DNA from: Solobacterium sp.
GTDB lineage: Bacteria; Bacillota_I; Bacilli_A; Erysipelotrichales; Erysipelotrichaceae
Direction of reading: 5' to 3'
Length of the DNA stretch: 33,215 bases
Assembly (NCBI GenBank): GCA_022486705.1
Contig: JAKVKC010000025.1
Coordinates: 1 to 33,215, forward strand
Shown here: positions 26,324 to 33,215 of the stretch, one piece after another
How positions within the stretch are numbered: the first letter of the stretch is position 1
Layout of the letters: each line of letters starts with the position of its first letter
Notes under the pieces: model-generated
Told to the model about the DNA's origin: nothing
What the model saw: the letters and a program-made list of their open reading frames with translations, nothing else
Databases searched by the model: none
Made by a program: the position numbers and the translations under genes

Positions 26324-27961
26324 ATGGATGCCAAAGAAAAGATCTATGTAACAGGTCATATCCATCCCGATACGGATTCTATCGCTTCTGCTATCGGATA
26401 TGCTTTCTTTAAAAAGGCACAGGGGATCAATGCTGTACCATGCCGTTTAGGCAAGATCAATCATGAAACAGATTATCTGCTCAAAAGATTTCATTTCGAA
26501 GAACCAATGCTGTTAAAAGATGCCAGAAAGACGCTGGCAGAAATTGAATTGGATCCGCCGGATGCTATATCCGAGGAAACAACAATCTACGAAACAATAA
26601 AAAAAATGCAGGAGACACATCGTCCTGCTTTCTGCGTGACCAATGCGGATGGAGCAGTTGAAGGCATTGTCACTAAGAGCAACCTCAGCAATATCAGTTT
26701 AGGCGATACAGCCAGCGGTATTGATCTTCTGCGGGAAACATCCATTGAACATATTGCGGAGACGATCAATGGGACCATTGTCTACCGTGACGAACAGGTC
26801 CACATCAATGGCAAAGTATCGATCATTGCATTGACTTCTTCTAAGCTGGATCATTATGAGATCCAGGACCGCATCGTCATTGTCGGCGATGATGCCCAGG
26901 CACAGAAGGAACTGATCCGCAAAGGTGCTGGCATCCTGATCGCCGTATGGACCAAAGAGATCCAGCCGGAAGTCATTGCGACTGCCAAGGAATATCATTG
27001 CCCGCTCATTCTTTCCGGTCATGGATCCATGAATACATCCCGTTATATTTATTTTGCGCCGCCGGTAAAGCTTGTCATGACAAAGAAGCTGATCATGTTC
27101 CATATCAATGATCTGGCGGAAGATGCCGGCCGGAAAATGATGTCTTCCCGCTATCGTACCTATCCGGTCATTGATGCCAATGGAAAGCTGCAGGGATATG
27201 TTTCGCAGTATAACATCATCAATGCGGCCAATAAAAAGATCATTATGGTCGACCATAATGAATTTTCTCAATCAGTGCAGGCAATTGAAAAAGCACAGCT
27301 GGTCGAAGTCGTCGATCATCATCGCATCTGCGATTTTTCGACAGTTCAGCCCGTCTCTTTCCGCAATGAGATCGTCGGAGCGACCGCAACGATCATTGCC
27401 ACGATGTTCCGTGAGAATCAGATCCCGATTCCAGAAAATCTGGCTGCCCTGCTTTTGAGTGCCATTCTTTCCGATACCCTGCTGTTCCAATCTCCTACCT
27501 GTACCGCCAAGGACCGCAGTACCGCCAATATCTTAGCAGCACTGGCTGGTCTGGATATTGATGCCTTCGGACGGCAGATCATTGAACAGCAGGCAGATAC
27601 CGGTGCCCAGAGCCTCATTGAACAGATCAATCAGGATATCAAATCCTATGAGATCAATTCCATCCAAGTCATTATTTCACAGGTGATGACCGCTTCTCTT
27701 TCGGATGTACAGAAGAAAGCCGAGGAGATCCAGGAACAGATCAATGAATATGCGGACCGTAAAGAAATGAAGCTGCTGCTTGTCGCTTTCACCAGTCTCT
27801 TGGATCAGGGATCCATCTTATTTGCGGCCGGTGAAAATGCCGGCTGGGTATCCGAAGCCTTTCCGGAGCAGGATGAACCATATGGGATCCAGAAAGGACT
27901 GCTTTCAAGAAAATCGCAGATCGTACCGAAGATCACAGAGATCATCAATCGCTATGCCTGA
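26324..27961 (+). CDS. Mn-dependent inorganic pyrophosphatase with CBS and DRTGG domains
   Basis: A 545-aa family II pyrophosphatase of the long, regulated type. The catalytic DHH part begins with GHIHPDTDSIASA (11-23). A regulatory insert of about 250 residues (roughly 65-300) holds a CBS pair split by a DRTGG-like segment. The catalytic part resumes with MVDHNE and VVDHHRI and ends with the DHHA2 domain. It hydrolyses pyrophosphate to phosphate using Mn2+/Co2+; in characterised homologues AMP/ADP inhibit and ApnA activates through the CBS part. ATG 26318 is only 3 nt from GGAG, while 26324 is 9 nt away and preferred. Its 3' end overlaps the convergent YkuE-like gene by 10 bp. Confidence 0.92.
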   Translation: MDAKEKIYVTGHIHPDTDSIASAIGYAFFKKAQGINAVPCRLGKINHETDYLLKRFHFEEPMLLKDARKTLAEIELDPPDAISEETTIYETIKKMQETHRPAFCVTNADGAVEGIVTKSNLSNISLGDTASGIDLLRETSIEHIAETINGTIVYRDEQVHINGKVSIIALTSSKLDHYEIQDRIVIVGDDAQAQKELIRKGAGILIAVWTKEIQPEVIATAKEYHCPLILSGHGSMNTSRYIYFAPPVKLVMTKKLIMFHINDLAEDAGRKMMSSRYRTYPVIDANGKLQGYVSQYNIINAANKKIIMVDHNEFSQSVQAIEKAQLVEVVDHHRICDFSTVQPVSFRNEIVGATATIIATMFRENQIPIPENLAALLLSAILSDTLLFQSPTCTAKDRSTANILAALAGLDIDAFGRQIIEQQADTGAQSLIEQINQDIKSYEINSIQVIISQVMTASLSDVQKKAEEIQEQINEYADRKEMKLLLVAFTSLLDQGSILFAAGENAGWVSEAFPEQDEPYGIQKGLLSRKSQIVPKITEIINRYA

Positions 27962-28761
27962 GCCGGTTCCAGATCAATGATCACAATTTCCGGATTGTTA
28001 TAGAGACGCGGGATCCATGGGCATCCCGATGCTAAGCCGCGGGAGATCACAAGCTTGCGGCCATTGAGGTCATGAACGCCTTCGGTATATTTCGGAAATA
28101 ATCCCTGATGGGGAAAATAAACGCCCTGATGGGTAAAAGGAATGCGCCATTGTCCGCCATGGGCATGGCCGCTGATGATCAGATCGCAGTCAGTTTTCCG
28201 ATAGAAATCAATATAGTCCGGACGATGCGAGATCAGAATGCGAAAAGCATCGGTATGATATTTCTCTGAGATCTCATGAGACGGGAACTTCACGCGGCTC
28301 CCCTGGTCTTTCATACCATAGATCTCGATCTGGCAGCCATCCTTTGCAAACATCGTACCGCTGTCTTCCAGCACATGGACTCCTTCTGCCTCTAAGCGCA
28401 GGCGCAGACGTCCGATCTGTTCTTTCAGATAGATATCATGGTTGCCGGAAGTAAAATAGACCGGCAGGCCCTTCAGTCCGCGGATCAGTTCAAAGCTGAT
28501 CTCAAAATCACGATCCACATCAAAGAGATCCCCTGGTATGATCACCAGATCCGGCTTCTCTTTTTTTATAATATTCAGGATCTTGGACTGTCCTCTGCCG
28601 AACCGGCGGCAGTGCAGATCAGAAATTACTGCGATCCTGATCGGTGCCTTGATCTTCTTTGAACAGATCGGATCATGACTGACATCGATATGATATGGCA
28701 GTCCGGCAGTGACAATGCCCGCTGCCATCAGACCGGCACTGATTAAAAATGTTCTATTCAT
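27952..28761 (-). CDS. YkuE-like membrane-anchored metallophosphoesterase
   Basis: A 269-aa calcineurin-like phosphoesterase with an N-terminal hydrophobic anchor (LISAGLMAAGIVTAGLPY). The metal motifs are SDLHCRRFG, GDLFD, SGNHD, ISHRPD and GHAHGGQWRIP, in the order typical of YkuE/YaeI. Homologues are membrane-linked phosphodiesterases acting on lipid or cell-wall substrates. GGAAGG precedes the ATG. The gene overlaps the upstream 80-aa gene by 8 bp and converges with the pyrophosphatase, sharing 10 bp. Confidence 0.9.
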   Translation of the reverse strand: MNRTFLISAGLMAAGIVTAGLPYHIDVSHDPICSKKIKAPIRIAVISDLHCRRFGRGQSKILNIIKKEKPDLVIIPGDLFDVDRDFEISFELIRGLKGLPVYFTSGNHDIYLKEQIGRLRLRLEAEGVHVLEDSGTMFAKDGCQIEIYGMKDQGSRVKFPSHEISEKYHTDAFRILISHRPDYIDFYRKTDCDLIISGHAHGGQWRIPFTHQGVYFPHQGLFPKYTEGVHDLNGRKLVISRGLASGCPWIPRLYNNPEIVIIDLEPAQA

Positions 28762-28996
28762 CCGCGTCCTTCCTTTCTTTCATCTGAGCCGAGAGCTTCT
28801 CCTTCTGATGTGAAATACGGATCACTAGAATGCCGTCCAGTATTGCAAGAATCACGGTCAGGATCATCACCCAAAGGGGAATATTTTCTTCCCAGCGAAT
28901 CACCAGAAACAGAATTATCACCGCAGCACTGAGGACAAAAGCCCTTTTCTCTGCACGGTGCAGCCGACGATAGGCATCATAAAAGCTGTCTTTCAT
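28754..28996 (-). CDS. Small two-helix membrane protein
   Basis: An 80-aa protein with two hydrophobic helices (AFVLSAAVIILFLVIRW and LWVMILTVILAILDGILVI) between a basic, charged N-terminus and a Lys/Glu-rich C-terminal tail. No family is recognised. Its ATG overlaps the stop of the 61-aa gene (ATGA), and its end overlaps the YkuE-like gene, so the three are translationally coupled. Confidence 0.7.
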   Translation of the reverse strand: MKDSFYDAYRRLHRAEKRAFVLSAAVIILFLVIRWEENIPLWVMILTVILAILDGILVIRISHQKEKLSAQMKERKDADE

Positions 28997-29178
28997 AGGT
29001 CCTGTCCGAAATCCTTTAAAATATCTTCTTCCGGAATGCCGCGATAGATCAGCTTCTCAGCCAGGATCGTATACAGCATTCTTCCTTCAGGATCCTTTGC
29101 TTCTTTCAGGACAGTTCCATACATATGTTTTTCACCATGGCGGAATTCCACAGTATCTTCCGGTACGATTCTCTGCAT
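28993..29178 (-). CDS. 61-aa conserved-looking small protein
   Basis: A 61-aa soluble protein starting MQRIVPEDTVEFRHGEKHMY and ending EEDILKDFGQDL. Its pattern (VEF..GE..YGTV, then a YTILAEKLIYRGIPEEDI segment) suggests a small beta-barrel plus helix, but I recognise no family. It is the in-frame tail of a long spurious frame that crosses the MATE gene antiparallel in phase only. The evidence that it is real: a perfect TATAAT exactly 6 nt before its ATG and a 4-bp overlap with the next gene. GGAG sits only 2 nt from the ATG. Confidence 0.65.
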   Translation of the reverse strand: MQRIVPEDTVEFRHGEKHMYGTVLKEAKDPEGRMLYTILAEKLIYRGIPEEDILKDFGQDL

Positions 29179-29184
29179 GTCTCC

Positions 29185-29214
29185 ATTATACAGGAAATGA
29201 GATCCTTCTGTCTT
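29185..29214 (-). promoter_or_regulatory. Probable leaderless promoter of the 61-aa gene
   Basis: On the minus strand AAGACA (29214-29209), an 18-bp spacer and TATAAT (29190-29185) are followed by 6 nt and the ATG. The surrounding TTCCTGTATAAT is identical to that before the MATE gene. Confidence 0.6.
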
Positions 29215-30626
29215 CAGACAAGCCGGCGCAGCCATTTTCCCCGGCCCAAGCGGATCAGGAAGAGAATGCCGCGGAAGCACAGTTCGACCGTCATCGCGAT
29301 CCATACGCCATACAGGCCCATCGTCTGGGCTAAGAAATAAGCAATGGTGATCCGTACGCCCCAGATACTGACAAGATTCAGGATGCCTGGCACAAACGTA
29401 TCGCCAGCCCCGCGCAGGGCTCCCGTCGCAACAATAGAAGCCGCAAATAAAGGCTCCGCAAATAGTTCTAAGCGCAGGACCTGAATGCCAAGTTCCTGCA
29501 CAGCTGCATCCGGCGTCAGGAAAGCAAAGACAAACGGGCATAAGAAATACATCAGGATGCCCAAAAGCGACTGCACAGCAATGCCTACGGCACAGTTCAG
29601 CCAGGCAAATGATTTCGCAAGATCGCTGCGATCCGCGCCGACTGCCTGTCCGATCATGGTCGTGGCCGCTGAAGCAATGCCGTAGCCTGGCATATAGCAG
29701 ACGCTCTCCGCGGTCACGGCAAAACTGTTGGCCGCAATGGCCACCGTGCCAAGCGGCGCTACAATGCGGGTCGATACGACCATCGCTCCGGTCGTCGCAG
29801 TCTGTTCCAAAGCCATCGGCAGACCGATCTTCAGTGCCTTCTCGATCACTTCTTTCTGCGGCATCCAGCTGCTCTGCGACTTTTTCAAAGCCAGCGTCTT
29901 TTCTTTGCACGCCGCCTGGTACAGCATGAAGCCCATGACTGTAGCTACCGCAAAACATGTTCCCAGCTGGGCGCCCAGCACCCCAAGACCAGCACCCGGC
30001 ATTGTAAAAGAAAAGCCAAACAGGGAAACAAGCCGCGTTGGAAAGATCAGAAAATAATTGTATATAACATCTAAGCCGCACATCGTGCCAGCCAAGATGC
30101 TTGGTGTCTTCATATTGCCAGCGCACTGCAGCATGCTCATGCACAAGGTATTGATCTGCCGCACCGGAATGAATATCGCAAAGAAAAGAAAATAGTAATG
30201 GGCATCCTGCCAGATGGCCGGATCTGCCCCCAGCCACTGCGGCAGCGAAAAGGATATTAGAATGCCGATGGCCGAAACAAAAAGCGACAGCAGGAAGACA
30301 GCCGGCAGCGACTGTTTGAAGATCGCATGCGACCTTTTCATATCGCCTGCCCCTACCGCATGTGCCACCTGCACCGCAAAGCCTGCTGCAGCTGCGTTGA
30401 TCAAAGCACCGAACAGCCATGTCGTAGATGCGACCAAGCCGACAGATGCGGAAGCCAAAGCACCTAACGATCCGACCATGGCCGCATCAATATACTCCAT
30501 GATGATCTCCGAGATCTGGGCAAGCGTACCCGGAAGGCTCAGACGAAAAATAGCCGTCAGCTTATCTTTCAATGTCAGTTTTTTTCCGCTTCTCATCATT
30601 TCAGAAAAGCTGGCAGATTCACTCAT
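29214..30626 (-). CDS. MATE-family multidrug/metabolite efflux transporter
   Basis: A 470-aa transporter with twelve hydrophobic helices in two similar halves. Typical MATE segments are LSLPGTLAQISEIIMEYIDAAMVG near the N-terminus, GFAVQVAHAVGAGD, and KIGLPMALEQTATTGAMVVS at the start of the second half, with a matching GQAVGA in AATTMIGQAVGAD. Members use Na+ or H+ gradients to export cationic compounds. The substrate is unknown. No Shine-Dalgarno precedes the ATG; TATAAT lies exactly 6 nt upstream, suggesting a leaderless mRNA. The C-terminus ends 35 bp before the 61-aa gene. Confidence 0.92.
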   Translation of the reverse strand: MSESASFSEMMRSGKKLTLKDKLTAIFRLSLPGTLAQISEIIMEYIDAAMVGSLGALASASVGLVASTTWLFGALINAAAAGFAVQVAHAVGAGDMKRSHAIFKQSLPAVFLLSLFVSAIGILISFSLPQWLGADPAIWQDAHYYFLFFAIFIPVRQINTLCMSMLQCAGNMKTPSILAGTMCGLDVIYNYFLIFPTRLVSLFGFSFTMPGAGLGVLGAQLGTCFAVATVMGFMLYQAACKEKTLALKKSQSSWMPQKEVIEKALKIGLPMALEQTATTGAMVVSTRIVAPLGTVAIAANSFAVTAESVCYMPGYGIASAATTMIGQAVGADRSDLAKSFAWLNCAVGIAVQSLLGILMYFLCPFVFAFLTPDAAVQELGIQVLRLELFAEPLFAASIVATGALRGAGDTFVPGILNLVSIWGVRITIAYFLAQTMGLYGVWIAMTVELCFRGILFLIRLGRGKWLRRLV

Positions 30627-30632
30627 GGCCCT

Positions 30633-30660
30633 ATTATACAGGAATGTTCCATGAAGTCAT
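30633..30660 (-). promoter_or_regulatory. Probable leaderless promoter of the MATE gene
   Basis: On the minus strand ATGACT (30660-30655, 4/6 match), a 16-bp spacer and a perfect TATAAT (30638-30633) lie just before the ATG, with 6 nt between -10 and start codon. Confidence 0.65.
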
Positions 30661-30663
30661 ATG

Positions 30664-30685
30664 AAAAGAAGGCACTCAGCCTTCC
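30664..30685 (-). terminator. Rho-independent terminator of the PAP2 gene
   Basis: On the minus strand GAAGGC and GCCTTC form a 6-bp stem (extendable by a wobble) around TGAGT, followed by TTTTC. The T-run is short. The hairpin overlaps the end of the PAP2 gene. Confidence 0.65.
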
Positions 30686-31617
30686 TTCTTGTTTTCCATG
30701 CGCCAGAACAGCAGCGGTGCAAGATATACCGCGCCAAAGACAGCCATGCCTGCACTGAGAAACTTTGCGATACGCAGATCAATCATGCGCTTGGCAATGA
30801 AGCTGACGCCGAAATAGAGACCGGCCGTAATGATCGCCCCGATGATCAGCCGCATGATCCGAGTACGACGATCAAGATGTTCTGTAGAGAAGCAGACATA
30901 TTTCTTTTCCAGATACCAGCCGACAAGTGCCCCGGCAAACATGCCGTACGACTTCATGCCGTCTGCCTGCATGTCTTTCGGATCGACCAGCAGCACGCCA
31001 TTTTCATATGTCATCGGATAGGACTTCAGCAGCGTATAGGCGATCAGTCCTGCCGTTATCAGCAATCCGACAGCCAGGATGACCGTATCATTCCGATCTC
31101 CCTTTTCATACCAGACAAACAGTTTCTGTACCGCAAACAGGACAAAGATTCCTTCTGCCAGTGCAATCAGCACATCCTGCGGTGTATGCACACCAAGATA
31201 ATTTCTTGAAAAAGCAATCAGCAGGATCAGAATGATCATGCCCCACATCAGCTTTTTATTCTTTTTTTCCTGTACCGCAATGCCGCCGTAGACACTGACC
31301 GCTGTGATCGTATGTCCGCTTGGGCACGAATAGCCGCCGGCTGTCGAGATCGACAGGGCGCTCGGTACGATCCTCGCATCCCGTTTCCAAGGACGGTAGG
31401 CACAGATCGTATTCTTGATCGCCGAATTCAAAGAAGCGCCAATCGTAAAGCTGGCCAGCAGGAACTTTCCCTTCTGCTTATCGCGGCACCAGTATATATA
31501 TGCGATCACTGCAACAGCGGCAATGCCGATCAGCGAAATGCCGTTGAACAGAACATCTGCAAATGATCCAAGCGCCTGCCGGATCTGCTGCAGCCATAAT
31601 AAATAATCAATATCCAT
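30676..31617 (-). CDS. PAP2-family membrane phosphatase
   Basis: A 313-aa integral membrane protein with the three-part PAP2 active site: KNTICAYRP (KX6RP), CPSGHT (PSGH) and SRNYLGVHTPQDV (SRX5HX3D). Hydrophobic helices flank these motifs, and extra helices extend the C-terminus beyond the usual size. Members dephosphorylate lipid phosphates such as phosphatidate or undecaprenyl diphosphate at the outer membrane face. GAGG lies 6 nt before the ATG, and a TATAAT box (31640-31635 on the minus strand) lies 17 nt upstream. It is a single-gene unit ending in a terminator. Confidence 0.9.
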   Translation of the reverse strand: MDIDYLLWLQQIRQALGSFADVLFNGISLIGIAAVAVIAYIYWCRDKQKGKFLLASFTIGASLNSAIKNTICAYRPWKRDARIVPSALSISTAGGYSCPSGHTITAVSVYGGIAVQEKKNKKLMWGMIILILLIAFSRNYLGVHTPQDVLIALAEGIFVLFAVQKLFVWYEKGDRNDTVILAVGLLITAGLIAYTLLKSYPMTYENGVLLVDPKDMQADGMKSYGMFAGALVGWYLEKKYVCFSTEHLDRRTRIMRLIIGAIITAGLYFGVSFIAKRMIDLRIAKFLSAGMAVFGAVYLAPLLFWRMENKKEG

Positions 31618-31786
31618 AAATTACCTCTAGCCATATTATACCGTGATTCCGGCTGCTTCCATACTTTGTTTTTCGTGAATTTTACATGCACTTACAGTTT
31701 TCCTTACCTTCAATCTTTCTTCGTCTGCTGTTCACAAAGCTCCAATATAGTATGCATAGTACCAAAAAGAAAAGGAGCTGTTCGCA

Positions 31787-33064
31787 ATGAAAAACATCTA
31801 TTTGAAAAAGGGTCTGGCAATCGCTGCAGCCGCGGTCCTGCTGGCTGGCTGTTCTGCCTCGGCAGCTGCGTCTTCCCCAGCCGTTTCCTCAGCGTCTGCA
31901 CAGAGCACCAGTACATCCGGGACCTCCACGGTCACGACTGTAAATGCAAGTGCCAATGCGGTGATCGATACCGCAGATCTGTTCACTTCAAGAGATCTGG
32001 AACAGAGCGCAGATACATCCAATGCAGAATATATCACCGCAGAGGATGGCAAAGACATCTCGATCACCAGTGAAGGTGTCTATGTCATCTCCGGTACATC
32101 CAGTGAAACAACGATCACCGTAGAAGCACCGGAAGATGCCAAAGTGCAGATCGTTCTGGACAATGCATCCATCACCAATACAGATTCTCCTGTCATCTAT
32201 GTAAAAAGTGCGGATAAAGTATTCGTAACAACCGCTGAAGGCAGTGTGAATACTTGCAAGGTCACCGGGACATTCACTGCTGACGGTACGGTCAATACAG
32301 ATGCCGTCATCTTCTCTAAGAGCGATCTGACGCTCAATGGCACCGGCACTCTGAATATCACTTCTTCGCAGAATGGCATCACCAGCAAAGATGATCTGAA
32401 AGTCACCGGCGGCACATGGAATATCACCTGTGAAGCAGATGGTCTTGAAGCCAATGATTCCATAGCAATCGCCGATGGAAATATCACGATCAATGCCAAT
32501 AAAGATGGCATGCATGCAGAGAATGATGAGGACAATGCCAAAGGATATGTCTATATCGCAGGCGGCACCTTCACCATTCAGGCAGAAGATGACGGCATCC
32601 AGGCCACAACGATCTGTGAGATTGATGGCGGCACCTTCACCATCAATGCCTCGGAAGGCATCGAAGGAACAGATGTAGAGATCAACGGCGGCGATATCAC
32701 GATCAGTGCTTCCGATGACGGCATCAATGCCGCTGCGAAATCCACCGCTTATTCTGTGCAGATCATCATCAATGACGGCACCCTGAATATTACGATGGGC
32801 GCAGGCGATACAGATGCAGTTGATGCCAATGGCAGTATCACCGTCAATGGCGGCATCATCAATATTACCGCTCAGACTTCTTCGTTCGATTATGATACGA
32901 CCGGCACGATCAACGGCGGCACCGTCACCGTCAATGGCGAGCAGATCACGGAGATGCCTTCTTCCATGATGGGCGGCGGCATGAAAGGCATGCAGGGATC
33001 CCAAGGAACACAGGGAAGATCCGCGGATGCTGCATCGGGCAGTACGCAGACAAAACAGAGCTGA
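31787..33064 (+). CDS. Carbohydrate-binding beta-helix lipoprotein (DUF4353/Cthe_2159-like)
   Basis: A 425-aa surface lipoprotein. The signal peptide ends in lipobox LLAGC (Cys22), followed by a Ser/Ala/Thr linker to about residue 60. The main part is a run of short beta-strand turns with repeated G-G-T/N-(F/I/V)-T/N-I motifs and DG(I/M/L) turns (for example GGTFTIQAEDDGIQA), typical of the DUF4353 right-handed beta-helix. The characterised homologue Cthe_2159 binds acidic polysaccharides. The C-terminal tail is Met/Gly- then Gln/Ser-rich (MMGGGMKGMQGSQGTQG). AAAAGGAG precedes the ATG. A weak promoter, TTCACA / 18 bp / CATAGT, lies at 31731-31760. Confidence 0.87.
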   Translation: MKNIYLKKGLAIAAAAVLLAGCSASAAASSPAVSSASAQSTSTSGTSTVTTVNASANAVIDTADLFTSRDLEQSADTSNAEYITAEDGKDISITSEGVYVISGTSSETTITVEAPEDAKVQIVLDNASITNTDSPVIYVKSADKVFVTTAEGSVNTCKVTGTFTADGTVNTDAVIFSKSDLTLNGTGTLNITSSQNGITSKDDLKVTGGTWNITCEADGLEANDSIAIADGNITINANKDGMHAENDEDNAKGYVYIAGGTFTIQAEDDGIQATTICEIDGGTFTINASEGIEGTDVEINGGDITISASDDGINAAAKSTAYSVQIIINDGTLNITMGAGDTDAVDANGSITVNGGIINITAQTSSFDYDTTGTINGGTVTVNGEQITEMPSSMMGGGMKGMQGSQGTQGRSADAASGSTQTKQS

Positions 33065-33093
33065 AAGGAAAGCAGCGGTGCATCATGCATTAA

Positions 33094-33120
33094 ACTGTAC
33101 CCCAAGTCAAGGACAGGTTA
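33094..33120. other. Possible insertion-sequence end
   Basis: A TGTACCCC...AAGGACAG stretch resembles terminal inverted repeats of some IS3-type elements (TGTnCCCC...GGACA). No partner repeat or transposase is in view, so this is only a hint that an IS begins or ended near the window edge. Confidence 0.2.
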
Positions 33121-33136
33121 ATTAAAAGAAGCTTTT

Positions 33137-33167
33137 ACCAGAGGAAGAAATTCTTCTGGTTTTCTTT
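33137..33167 (+). terminator. Rho-independent terminator after the beta-helix lipoprotein gene
   Basis: The ACCAGA arm pairs with TCTGGT, with an inner GAA/TTC helix across one mismatch, then TTTTCTTT. It lies about 70 bp after the stop codon, so it may belong to this gene or to a neighbouring element. Confidence 0.65.
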
Positions 33168-33215
33168 ATGCATATATTACTGAAGGCAGATACAGAACTG
33201 GAAAGTACTTGATTG

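Noticed and set aside
28993-30420. A 475-codon minus-strand open frame across the MATE gene
   Set aside because: The translation is low-complexity and Cys/Gly/Ser-rich over the MATE part, while the overlapping MATE frame has clear family motifs. Only the last 61 codons look real.
31988-33004. A 338-codon minus-strand frame opposite the beta-helix lipoprotein gene
   Set aside because: It is rich in Asp/Ile/Cys from reading repeated GGC-ATC codons backwards, has no ribosome binding site, and the plus-strand product has a lipobox and a known fold.

Overview
The window looks like a chromosomal segment of a low-to-mid GC fermentative member of the Bacillota (Firmicutes). Erysipelotrichia-like bacteria are my best guess, from overall flavour only. 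Supporting signs are strong AGGAGG-type ribosome binding sites, an L-lactate dehydrogenase, an ECF transporter S component, a Mn-dependent pyrophosphatase carrying CBS/DRTGG domains, a SemiSWEET, and a six-tRNA operon with encoded CCA ends.

Layout. 0-3.9 kb (+): a YfcE-type phosphodiesterase and a two-gene heterodimeric ABC exporter, closed by a bidirectional terminator. 3.9-5.7 kb (-): L-lactate dehydrogenase and a HAD phosphatase. 5.7-8.6 kb (-): a three-gene overlapping operon of ferredoxin-type aldo/keto reductase, larC (nickel-pincer cofactor synthesis) and an ECF S component. 8.7-14.8 kb (-): a run of a divergent iron-ADH-family gene, aldo/keto reductase, SemiSWEET, MerR regulator and 6-phospho-beta-glucosidase. 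A group II intron sits exactly between the ADH stop codon and the reductase start codon. A divergent MerR gene at 14.95 kb faces a 19-bp-spacer promoter with a perfect 16-bp palindrome. 15.4-17.5 kb (-): an AT-rich island with a secreted protein, a lipoprotein and most of an esterase. 17.7-20.4 kb (-): radical SAM protein, patatin-like hydrolase, an unrecognised 135-aa protein and a GNAT acetyltransferase. 20.4-25.5 kb (-): a P-type cation ATPase behind a yybP-ykoY-type (Mn2+) riboswitch, then Pr6Pr-like membrane protein, alanine racemase and another small membrane protein. 25.6-26.2 kb (+): tRNA Val-Thr-Tyr-Gln-Lys-Gly. 26.3-28 kb (+): pyrophosphatase. 28-31.6 kb (-): YkuE-like phosphoesterase, two small proteins, a MATE transporter and a PAP2 phosphatase. 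31.8-33.1 kb (+): a large beta-helix lipoprotein.

Main points of interest: (1) four genes lack a normal Shine-Dalgarno and have a TATAAT-like -10 box exactly 6 nt before the ATG, suggesting leaderless mRNAs; (2) the group II intron has a clear IBS1-EBS1 match and domain V, and its reverse transcriptase is broken by one extra A; (3) the iron-ADH-family protein appears to have lost all four metal ligands; (4) a Mn2+-type riboswitch precedes an ATPase that sequence alone would call a calcium pump; (5) larC is operonic with an ECF S component and a 2[4Fe-4S] reductase, without larA/B/E in view. I found no CRISPR array, prophage or clear defence system.
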